Shown: one piece after another, positions 23,479-31,485 of the stretch | Numbering within the stretch: position 1 is the first letter of the stretch | How the letters are laid out: the number at the start of each line of letters is the position of its first letter | From: an uncultured Prevotellaceae bacterium | Lineage (GTDB): Bacteria; Bacteroidota; Bacteroidia; Bacteroidales; Bacteroidaceae | Direction of reading: 5' to 3' | DNA: 43,891 bases | Assembly: GCA_937893145.1 (NCBI GenBank) | Contig: CALBJW010000055.1 | Location: forward strand, 1-43,891 | Notes under the pieces: generated by a model | The model's database searches: none | What the model saw: only the letters and a program-made list of their open reading frames with translations | What the model was told of the DNA's origin: nothing | Translations under genes and position numbers: made by a program

Positions 23479-25008
23479 TTACTTCTGAATTTGTGTGCCA
23501 ACAACATTGTACATCTTGCCGTTCTTGACAATAACAATCCTGCCGTTCTTGAGGCACTTGCAATAGTCATTTAAGTTGCCATCCACGAATGGAATATTTG
23601 CATCTGAACGAACAGCATAGATAGCATTAGCAAAACCTGCCTCAGCATTGATGCACTCGTTAGGATTCATGAGTGACATAGCCTGTTCTGGTGTCATCTG
23701 CGGATTCTTGCGAAGCCATGAGCCCACGATACCAGTCACCATAGGCGAAGCCATACTTGTACCCGACATCTTGCCCATGTGATACTGTCTGCCATCCTGT
23801 TCGATGGTCTGTGTATATGGATAGAGCGACTGATACTGGTCGTAACTGTTCAGTGCACTCTCGATGCTGTCACCATAAGCAAAGACATTTGGTTTTACTG
23901 CCCCATCAACACGAGGACCACGACTGCTGAAGTCTGCCACTCTGCCATCGGCATAGATAGCACCAACACTGATGATGCGGTCGGCAGTACCACCAAGTTC
24001 GGTTATGCTGTAACAATTATCGCCCTTCACAAAACCCTCGCGTTCATGGTCGTGGAAGGAGAGTGTTATCTCATCACTCCAAGCATGGATGGTTCCCTCT
24101 GTTAGAGGAGTTATGGTAAGTGCCAACTCATATTTCATTGCAGCACTTGTCTGGTCGATGGTGATTTCGGTATGTGTCTTACCATTGCGTTCATCAATCT
24201 CTGTATGGAACTTGAATGTTCCCTTCAGACGACCAGTTGTTGGAGCCCAAATATAGTCAGCACTTTGCTCCTTACCCGCTACCACAACCTCACTTTGTGA
24301 AGAGATGTTACCATTCTCGTACTGCATGGCACTGAGTTGAACGCTGTACTGCATACCTGCCGTTCCCCAAATATCAACAGTTCCTGTCGTATTGTCCTGC
24401 GAACGATAGATAACAAAAGTATTGAGTGCTTCGCCACTTGTCTCAAGATGTCCTGTACTGATACCCGAATTGCCAACGGAACCACAGATGATGCGACCAG
24501 GACCTACAATGCCATTGATGAAAGCATCAAAGGCAGACGAACCGTCGTGAGGACCTCTATGCGAACCGAGTGACATATTGATGACACAAGGTTTATTGAC
24601 ACTCTCAGCATAATTGAAGATGTACTCGATAGCATCACGGAGTCTGTTCTCATCCAATCGACCATTTCCCTTAGATACAAGCACCATTTCTGTTCCTTGT
24701 TCCTTCCCCGCAAACTGCAAGGCACGGGCTGCAACATGTGAACCATGACTCTGCGACTGGTCATCAGCACAAGCCACGAGGATGTCTTCCGCAGTGGTCA
24801 TCTCATATCCGTAGTCATAACCTACAGGATGAGTGCCTTCGGTGCCCTGCTCCCATACACGCGAAATAAGTAATGTGCCATCACTATCACGGAATGCAGG
24901 ATGGGTATAGTCGAAGCCCAAGTCAACAACTCCAACAACTAAACCTTGAGCGCCAGCAACAAGTGCCAGCGCTGCAAGTATAAGAAAGGAGAATAACCTC
25001 TTCATCAT
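23479..25008 (-). CDS. Subtilisin-like (S8) serine protease, T9SS-exported
   Basis: A 509-aa protease. Catalytic triad: Asp29 (VGVVDLGFDYTHP), His88 (SHGSHVA) and Ser418 (SGTSMASP), with the oxyanion Asn180 (GSVGNSG). The catalytic domain begins almost immediately after the signal peptide (ending VAGAQ), so there is no N-terminal propeptide. A ~150-aa beta-rich insert (residues about 195-330) splits the domain between the Asn and the Ser. The end (CLKNGRIVIVKNGKMYNVVGTQIQK) is the same sorting-tail variant as in the 1291-aa protein. The start overlaps the stop of the upstream Omp28-like gene (ATGA at 25005-25008), so translation is coupled. The role could be surface proteolysis or processing of co-secreted neighbours. 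Confidence 0.93.
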   Translation of the reverse strand: MMKRLFSFLILAALALVAGAQGLVVGVVDLGFDYTHPAFRDSDGTLLISRVWEQGTEGTHPVGYDYGYEMTTAEDILVACADDQSQSHGSHVAARALQFAGKEQGTEMVLVSKGNGRLDENRLRDAIEYIFNYAESVNKPCVINMSLGSHRGPHDGSSAFDAFINGIVGPGRIICGSVGNSGISTGHLETSGEALNTFVIYRSQDNTTGTVDIWGTAGMQYSVQLSAMQYENGNISSQSEVVVAGKEQSADYIWAPTTGRLKGTFKFHTEIDERNGKTHTEITIDQTSAAMKYELALTITPLTEGTIHAWSDEITLSFHDHEREGFVKGDNCYSITELGGTADRIISVGAIYADGRVADFSSRGPRVDGAVKPNVFAYGDSIESALNSYDQYQSLYPYTQTIEQDGRQYHMGKMSGTSMASPMVTGIVGSWLRKNPQMTPEQAMSLMNPNECINAEAGFANAIYAVRSDANIPFVDGNLNDYCKCLKNGRIVIVKNGKMYNVVGTQIQK

Positions 25009-27971
25009 TTGAATACCTTCTTACCATTAATAATGTAAAGACCGCGTTTCACCTCATTGACACGTCGTCCCTGAAGGTCGTAAACCACCTTTTCGTTCGG
25101 AGTGTCGGTGAGGGAGTCGATACTTGTTTCATCTGCAACAGTCACGGCACACTCCTCAGCATTCCATACTCGGCAGTTCAACGGACTCTCCGTGATGTCG
25201 GAAACGAAGGCAACGATACGCATATCACTTGGAACGGCTACGATATCCTTGTCATCAATCTCGCTTGCAGTACCAAACAAATTGGTTGCATACTCACTGG
25301 TGATGGTCTCAGGAATAGTATATTCAAAGGTATATGTATTTGTATTGCCGTCCTTGAGTTCAATCTGCTTACCCCAATAACCAGTAAGCGACATACGCAT
25401 AGCATTGTTGTGAGCCACAACACCACTACCCTTCTGATAACGCACCACATTGTCCTGAACGAGCCATACATTGAGTGCATGAGTCTCGTTGGTTGGCACT
25501 TCATAACACTTCACATCTATAGCGACCTTACCACTACGCGAAGCTTCGTCGAAGTCATTGTTCATGGTGATGCCAACATAAGGTGCCGCATTCAAGGCAG
25601 CAGCCACACCGGCTCTCACATTGGCAATCTCATTGCTCTGGAACACCACGCTTGTTGCCTCTGCATTAGCAGCCATACGGTTCACCATACCTCCAGGAGC
25701 ATAAGTGCTACCTCCATTGTTGTAGAACCATGTGTATTCCAAATCCTCATCGAGAGTGAAGTTGTCTGGATTATAACCTGCATGATGATAAACCTCAACA
25801 TATTCACATGGATATTCAGAAAGTACCTCGCCAACTGCAATTACAGCACCCGGACAGTTTATACAGTTCATACCTGTAAACTCTTCAAAGAGTATCTTCT
25901 TCTTTGTGTCGGCAGGGTAAATATAAGAATGACTTGACTGAGCATTATCGCTCAACTCGGCATCTGCCTTACCATTCACCTTCGTCACCTTGACATCCAA
26001 CGACAGAAGACCTGCAGAAGGAACATTGACATCATCGATAACAAGGTCATAAACCTCACCCTGCTTCAATGTGATGCCCTCGATATGCTTGTTCACTTCG
26101 GCAGCACCACCTATCTTATATGTCACATCAAAGTCTGTAACCTCATTTGCACCATAGTTGAACACCTGTGTGCTGATAGTCATCGGTTCGCCCATCTTGT
26201 TATAAACACCAGTGAAGAATGGCTTCACAAGCACATCCTCAGCTGCCACATTCTCATCAACAAGAATCTGGATGTTTGGTGCGCCATATCCCATATTGCT
26301 TATGTCAGCCCATCCGTTTGCAGTCAATGCCCAAGCATAACCTGCAGGAAGGTCGAGTGTCTCGTCGAAGAGCATAGGGTTGTATGAAGCATTGAGCGAA
26401 CATTTTATTCCGACAAACAGAGCCTTGTCGCCCTTTATCTCGTAAGGGGTGTCGAGGGCATAATCCTTCATTGCAGTAGAGAACTTGATGGTTGGCTGTT
26501 CTACGACAGGTGTTGCGTTGACATCATCACCCTCAATAATCACGAGCATAGGATTCTCCATCTGTGATGTTCCAGTTGCTGTGCGGATAGCCTTAATCTT
26601 GCTTCCTGCAAGAAGAGCAGTCTTCTCCTTTGGCAAACGGATAAGCATTCCCTGTTCGCTGCCACTATTGAAACGCACACCATCCTTGCGATACACCTTA
26701 CTTGTAGTGTAACCTACATAACTGTCTGCAACCTTTTCATAAACAGGATTAGCGTTATAGTTCGAATCGTATGTGAATTCCACATAGAAGGCATCGCTTA
26801 CTGTTCCGTCATCGAAAGTGACCAAACCATAAGGCACATCATAATAATATGTAGTGCCATCCTTTACCTTAGTAATCTGTGAAGCAGTAGTAAAGCAGAG
26901 TCGGTTGTCTATTATCTTTGAGAAATAGTACGAGAACTCCATTGCTGGATATTTGTCATCGCCCTTCTTATACACCTTGAGGTTTCCACCACCGAGGTTT
27001 GTGGCACGAGATGCGATGTTCTTTCCTGGGAAAGAGAGATAGATGCCATCGAAAGTTGTTGCTGTCTCATTGTTGGCAGGAACGGTTTGCCATGCCATGC
27101 TCTCTTCGCCTAACACCTTATATGTAGCACGAATCTCTGGATGGCGAATGCTGTCTTGCCACGCCTCGACTGATGTGGACATGTGATAACTGCCCTCAGG
27201 AATGACTAATGTATATTCACCAGCCGCAATGACTCGGTTCTTGAGAGTAATCTTACCTGTATAGTCCATATCCATAAATATGGTACGAGTGGAAGAAGTA
27301 ACCACATTGCCCTTTGAGTCCAACACATAAGGATTCTCCTTCTGGTCGTAGTTCAAGGTGAAGATACCAGGACAATAAGGTAACTGGAACAAGAACTCAC
27401 CAAGACTTGTTACCTCTTCTCCCGAAGCAGGATAGAGTCTGTACTCCACTGGGCTATGCTCTATATGACCAGGAGTTTCCTCATCGGAATAAACATACTG
27501 GAACGAGATGGAATCAAGGACATGCTCCTTGCCCGATTCATCTGTAACGGTGAGTGTACCTGCAGGGATGACAAAGCGGAAAGCATCTTCATCTCCACCT
27601 GTTCCCCAACCATTACGGCGTACACGGTTCTGGGTATTGCCTCCAGTTGAAGGAGCAGTATATTTCTTAGGAACAATCTGCAACTTGTTGCCATCTGTCT
27701 TCATGTTGTTCTTTGTTCCGTAGTATTCACAAGCTGACATCGAGTTGTTGCCAAACTTCTTCTCCAAAGAAGCACGATAAACGAACATATATGCAGCATC
27801 AGGTTCAGTGAGGCGCACATTCTTGTAGTCAGAGAAAGTCACTACAACGGTGTCTGGCTTGTGCATAGCCTCATCGAGAGATGGTTTGTATTCGCAGTTG
27901 CCCATTCCCTGAGCCAGGGCAGCGCCGCACATCGTAAGCAGCGCAATAATAACAGTTGCTATTCTTTTCAT
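25005..27971 (-). CDS. Omp28-like/thioredoxin-fold protein with T9SS tail
   Basis: A 988-aa exported protein (signal peptide ending AALAQ). Residues up to about 600 are beta-rich repeats with the 'AGEYTLVIPEGSYHM' and 'YYYDVPYGLVTFDDG' phrases seen in its neighbours. From about residue 695 is a thioredoxin-like Omp28 domain: 'KKILFEEFTGMNCINCPGAV' with a CxxC pair near residues 704-707, then 'VYHHAGYNPDNF' and 'YAPGGMVNRM'. The end (VVYDLQGRRVNEVKRGLYIINGKKVFK) is a canonical T9SS CTD. Omp28-type proteins are surface proteins of unclear function. Both ends overlap neighbours by ATGA, so it is the middle of a coupled trio. Confidence 0.87.
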   Translation of the reverse strand: MKRIATVIIALLTMCGAALAQGMGNCEYKPSLDEAMHKPDTVVVTFSDYKNVRLTEPDAAYMFVYRASLEKKFGNNSMSACEYYGTKNNMKTDGNKLQIVPKKYTAPSTGGNTQNRVRRNGWGTGGDEDAFRFVIPAGTLTVTDESGKEHVLDSISFQYVYSDEETPGHIEHSPVEYRLYPASGEEVTSLGEFLFQLPYCPGIFTLNYDQKENPYVLDSKGNVVTSSTRTIFMDMDYTGKITLKNRVIAAGEYTLVIPEGSYHMSTSVEAWQDSIRHPEIRATYKVLGEESMAWQTVPANNETATTFDGIYLSFPGKNIASRATNLGGGNLKVYKKGDDKYPAMEFSYYFSKIIDNRLCFTTASQITKVKDGTTYYYDVPYGLVTFDDGTVSDAFYVEFTYDSNYNANPVYEKVADSYVGYTTSKVYRKDGVRFNSGSEQGMLIRLPKEKTALLAGSKIKAIRTATGTSQMENPMLVIIEGDDVNATPVVEQPTIKFSTAMKDYALDTPYEIKGDKALFVGIKCSLNASYNPMLFDETLDLPAGYAWALTANGWADISNMGYGAPNIQILVDENVAAEDVLVKPFFTGVYNKMGEPMTISTQVFNYGANEVTDFDVTYKIGGAAEVNKHIEGITLKQGEVYDLVIDDVNVPSAGLLSLDVKVTKVNGKADAELSDNAQSSHSYIYPADTKKKILFEEFTGMNCINCPGAVIAVGEVLSEYPCEYVEVYHHAGYNPDNFTLDEDLEYTWFYNNGGSTYAPGGMVNRMAANAEATSVVFQSNEIANVRAGVAAALNAAPYVGITMNNDFDEASRSGKVAIDVKCYEVPTNETHALNVWLVQDNVVRYQKGSGVVAHNNAMRMSLTGYWGKQIELKDGNTNTYTFEYTIPETITSEYATNLFGTASEIDDKDIVAVPSDMRIVAFVSDITESPLNCRVWNAEECAVTVADETSIDSLTDTPNEKVVYDLQGRRVNEVKRGLYIINGKKVFK

Positions 27972-30900
27972 TTTACGAGGATTTTCTTATTGCCCTTCAA
28001 ATAGATGCCCTTCGAAACCTTGCTCACCTTGCGACCAGTAAGGTCATACATTTCATCATCTGCACTTACTGATACAGAAGGAGTATTGATGCCTGAAGGG
28101 AGGAACATCCATCCAAACTTGTATGGGTCGCTCATCTTCACATCACCTGCTGCAGAACCATATACGGCTGATACCACAACATTGTGGATAGTCTGCTTGT
28201 CATCGCTACCAAACTGATGTGTAGCCGCAAGGTCAGAACCTGCTGCTATAGTCTCGCCCGAATCGGCACCATCCCAATATACCTTATAACTCTGTACTGG
28301 CAATGGCTTCTGGTCCTTGCATGTGATGATGAGTCCCATCATCCAGTTACCACGCGAACCAACCTCCGATTCATAACTTGACCATGACACACCATCATCA
28401 AGACTGAAGAGGTCGCTATACATCACATTTGCTGGATTGGCATCCATACCGAGGATAGGCTTTTCTGCATCACCATCATAGCAGTCGGCGATGAGCATAT
28501 ACTCTGTGTCAACACCATCGATGCTGATTGGCTTGTCAAACCATATTGTGTTCCATGCACCAAGTATGTAGTCCGCACCACGCTCAAGTTCCACACTCCA
28601 CAATGTGGCATCTGGTCCCTTGAGGTACAGAGAGTATTCTGCATCACCAACAGGGAAGAAGCGCACACCACTAATCTGGTACTCACCAACATACTGTGCA
28701 AATGTATTATAAGGATAGAGAGTTGCAGCCTGGAAAGAATAGCCATCGGCAGCCGAAGTCTGCACACCATAAGAGAAGTCTTCTGTGCAGTAGCCCAAGA
28801 ACGACTTCTCATCGTCCATTGGTGCGCGCCATGTCACGGTAGCCTTCATGTCGTCACCCCTTCTCACGATAACATCACTTACCTTGTATGAGTCATCATT
28901 GAAGCGCACATCTACATTGGTCTGTGCCACCTCACTCTCACGAGCATTGGAATAGACAGCACTTACTGTATAAGTATGATTGCCGTCTGCCACACTTGGA
29001 ATGACATACTTACAAGTGTTTGGAGCAAGGGTTGCAATCTCCTTGCCGTCCTGACAGAGCTTATAACTCTGAAGTGAAATCATCTCACCATCCTTAGCAG
29101 CCATACCAAGACTGATAGGCCAGCTGTAAGGGTATTCATAACCATTCTGAATGGCATCAAGATAGAGTGACACGAAAGGTTCTCCTGGCTGACGGATAAG
29201 GTCGTTGTATCCTGGGTCGTTATCACCAATAGCAAGACCAAGCACATTATAACTTGATGTAGCAACATCAACCAACACACTGACAACGACATCTTCGCTC
29301 TCTGGCACCTCAACTGGCTTTGCAAGACGGATAGTGTTCTGCTGACCATACAGAAGTTTCGACACATCTACTGTCTCGCTGTAGAATGGTTCGCCGTTGA
29401 GGTTAGAACCTGTATAGAAATTGATAGTCCATGACTTCTGGGCACTCATAGGATAGAACGAAACCTCGCTGATAGCCATTCCCTCGTACATCTTGAGGTC
29501 GGAATTGCGGAAGCGTACAGCAGCCTCCATATCCCATTTGCCACCACCAAAGCTGGAAATCTGGCGGTCATTCTCGTAGTATTGCAAGCTGGAAAGGTTT
29601 GTGCCTGCTGCATCCCACGCAAGGCGTACCTTATTGATACCTGTCTGATAACCTTTAAGGTTGGATGGTGCAGCAAGAATCAAAGGTTTGAGAGTGACTG
29701 TTGCCGCATCACTTTCCTCACCAAGAACGCTGCCATACTGAGCCTTCACGGTGTAGGTATATGTCTTGCCAATCTCCACGCCACGGTCTGTATAGTTCAA
29801 TGTCTTGCCAGAATAAATCTCAACACCATCACGATAAACGACATATCCTGTCACAGCACTTGCATTTGCGATAGGTTCCTTCCATGAGATAGTTGTAGTA
29901 GCAAGTCCCGACATCTGCTTTGCAGTGACAGATACTGGTGGGCGAGTAGTGATGTTCTCATCCACCTTAATCATCATGGCAGCCGAAAGACCGTCAGAGT
30001 ACTTTGCATTGACGAAGAATGTCTTCTCATCATCACTCATGTAGCGAAGTTCAGAAAGTGTGCAACCTGCAGGGAACTTAGCACCCTTAGCCACAAGCAT
30101 TTCCTGAAGGTTGTGCCACTCACCGCCCTTGAAGAACGATGCATACGCATCCACACCAATACTTGTAAGTTTCTGTGCCATACCGTAAACAACACCATTG
30201 CTTGTCACACCTGCCACAGTAGCTGCATCAACATTCATATTCTTGTCAAACTCGATGCAGCCGTTTGTCTCCATGTCGAAAAGCTTGTTCCATGTAGCCA
30301 CATAACGACCATTAGGACTCACACCACTTGTGATGGTCCACTGACCTACATGGCGACGACCATCAGGAACAACCTCAGTGTAGTTGCCCCCCTTGCCAGT
30401 CCAATAGGCAGGGAAACGGATACCCTGGTACTGGTCGAATCCACCAATGACCGTTGCGTCTTCACTCATGTGCTCTACCACACCACCCTCTTCCATTGGG
30501 AGAAGGTTCACATGACTCTTCATGTTTTCATCGACGGTCCACACACAAGCCTTCCATCCCTTTGCCGTACTGAGTGCTCCAGCCACATGGCGACCATCAC
30601 TGGTCACATAGCGTGCAGCACCCAAACTTGTGATGCCCGAGTCGATAGTGCCAAGCACACCGAAGTCGAGCACATGCCACTTGCCACCGTACCAGATACA
30701 AGGCGACTCAATCTCGGCTCCATTGTTCAACACCTCTGTCGAACCAAACTCTCCGACCACCACGCCGTCATTAGTCACAGCATAACCAAAACTGAACGGA
30801 CCATACGCATTAAGAAACTCAAACTCATCGTTCTTAGTGTTCCAACGGAAAGCCTGATACACCGAACCATCGTACACACCACCCGTTGCCCACTCACCAT

Positions 30901-31033
30901 TACGGCTGGCATACGCCATCTGAGTGTAACAGCCTTCAAAACGAGGTGCAGGCAACACGAGCACACCACCATCAGCCTTTGCCACTGACGACAAAAGCAT
31001 TATAAATAACAAAAGGGATAATTTTTTCATCAT
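27968..31033 (-). CDS. HAF-repeat/fibronectin-type secreted protein with T9SS tail
   Basis: A 1021-aa exported protein. I used the MMKKLSLL start (31031-31033); the frame is open to 31126, but a -7 element at 31083-31090 rules that out. Residues about 25-355 have repeated 'SxNGxxxxG...xxAFxW' blades like HAF-repeat proteins (ATGGVYDGSVYQAFRW, GRHVAGALSTAKGWKACVW). A fibronectin III domain follows (about 364-455) and a second (from about 457), then two related jelly-roll-like modules (SEVSFYP...INFYTGSNLNGEPFYSETV; SGVRFFPVGDAEYSLYLKG) separated by another FnIII. The end (MYDLTGRKVSKVSKGIYLKGNKKILVK) is a T9SS CTD. It is first of a coupled group; its likely role is adhesion or binding. Confidence 0.88.
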   Translation of the reverse strand: MMKKLSLLLFIMLLSSVAKADGGVLVLPAPRFEGCYTQMAYASRNGEWATGGVYDGSVYQAFRWNTKNDEFEFLNAYGPFSFGYAVTNDGVVVGEFGSTEVLNNGAEIESPCIWYGGKWHVLDFGVLGTIDSGITSLGAARYVTSDGRHVAGALSTAKGWKACVWTVDENMKSHVNLLPMEEGGVVEHMSEDATVIGGFDQYQGIRFPAYWTGKGGNYTEVVPDGRRHVGQWTITSGVSPNGRYVATWNKLFDMETNGCIEFDKNMNVDAATVAGVTSNGVVYGMAQKLTSIGVDAYASFFKGGEWHNLQEMLVAKGAKFPAGCTLSELRYMSDDEKTFFVNAKYSDGLSAAMMIKVDENITTRPPVSVTAKQMSGLATTTISWKEPIANASAVTGYVVYRDGVEIYSGKTLNYTDRGVEIGKTYTYTVKAQYGSVLGEESDAATVTLKPLILAAPSNLKGYQTGINKVRLAWDAAGTNLSSLQYYENDRQISSFGGGKWDMEAAVRFRNSDLKMYEGMAISEVSFYPMSAQKSWTINFYTGSNLNGEPFYSETVDVSKLLYGQQNTIRLAKPVEVPESEDVVVSVLVDVATSSYNVLGLAIGDNDPGYNDLIRQPGEPFVSLYLDAIQNGYEYPYSWPISLGMAAKDGEMISLQSYKLCQDGKEIATLAPNTCKYVIPSVADGNHTYTVSAVYSNARESEVAQTNVDVRFNDDSYKVSDVIVRRGDDMKATVTWRAPMDDEKSFLGYCTEDFSYGVQTSAADGYSFQAATLYPYNTFAQYVGEYQISGVRFFPVGDAEYSLYLKGPDATLWSVELERGADYILGAWNTIWFDKPISIDGVDTEYMLIADCYDGDAEKPILGMDANPANVMYSDLFSLDDGVSWSSYESEVGSRGNWMMGLIITCKDQKPLPVQSYKVYWDGADSGETIAAGSDLAATHQFGSDDKQTIHNVVVSAVYGSAAGDVKMSDPYKFGWMFLPSGINTPSVSVSADDEMYDLTGRKVSKVSKGIYLKGNKKILVK

Positions 31034-31082
31034 GCTTAGCTTAATTGTACAACATTTTATTCCAAATTCATATAATAAGGTG

Positions 31083-31090
31083 CAAAAGTA
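31083..31090 (-). promoter_or_regulatory. -7 element of the secreted-protein operon (TACTTTTG)
   Basis: Minus-strand TACTTTTG, 50 bp upstream of the HAF-repeat gene start. It suggests that this gene run has its own promoter rather than reading only from the B12 riboswitch operon. Confidence 0.5.
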
Positions 31091-31216
31091 CAAAAAAAAG
31101 TAGTCATACACCCCCCAAAAAGACAAATATCAACCCAAAAAAGGCGGTTTTGAGCCAAACAACCAACAAACAACACATAAAATGTACCATATTCCATTCA
31201 GTATGGAGAAATGAGG

Positions 31217-31246
31217 GAGGGCACCACATGTGAATGTAGTGCCCTC
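31217..31246 (-). terminator. Strong hairpin ending the B12 operon
   Basis: A 12-bp stem with one mismatch (31217-31228 GAGGGCACCACA, 31235-31246 TGTAGTGCCCTC) and a 6-nt loop lies 35 bp after the 62-aa gene. The T-run is weak (CATTTCTCC), so it may terminate only partly or instead stabilise the 3' end. Confidence 0.6.
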
Positions 31247-31281
31247 GCATTATCAGAGATATTTAGGGGGAAAATTACTAT

Positions 31282-31470
31282 TTAATTGAAGAAATCGTCT
31301 CCGTTGTCAAGGTCGAAACGGTGGTACTTGGACTGAACCATGTTAGGGTCATCAATATCCTCTGGAAGGAGAGGAGTGCCGTTTGGACTGTCGAGAGGGG
31401 AAAGACAGAGGACCTCCATTGGGGTAACGAGAGTGACCTCTAAGATTGGAGCTTTATATATCCTTTTCAT
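31282..31470 (-). CDS. 62-aa conserved-type small protein in the B12 operon
   Basis: A small acidic protein starting MKRIYKAPILEVTLVTPMEVLCLSP, then a Pro/Asp-rich middle (LLPEDIDDPN) and an acidic end (DLDNGDDFFN). There is no cleavable signal peptide or membrane helix. The start resembles many short Bacteroidales peptides of the form 'MKK.Y..P..EV......L'. They are frequently encoded beside secreted-protein genes, though I know of no assigned function. It begins 15 bp after the stop of the 1592-aa gene, so it is the last member of the riboswitch-led operon. The contrast between its conserved-looking N-terminus and variable acidic tail argues that it is a real gene rather than chance. Confidence 0.65.
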   Translation of the reverse strand: MKRIYKAPILEVTLVTPMEVLCLSPLDSPNGTPLLPEDIDDPNMVQSKYHRFDLDNGDDFFN

Positions 31471-31485
31471 TGTGTGATTCGATTT

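Noticed and set aside
30113..30988. 291-codon open frame on the plus strand
   Set aside because: It is antisense to the HAF-repeat protein; its His/Thr/Cys-rich sequence has no domain character and comes from the codon pattern of the real gene.
31034..31281. A second riboswitch ahead of the HAF-repeat gene
   Set aside because: The leader lacks the conserved B12 blocks seen at 39608-39749; only a hairpin and a -7 element are visible.
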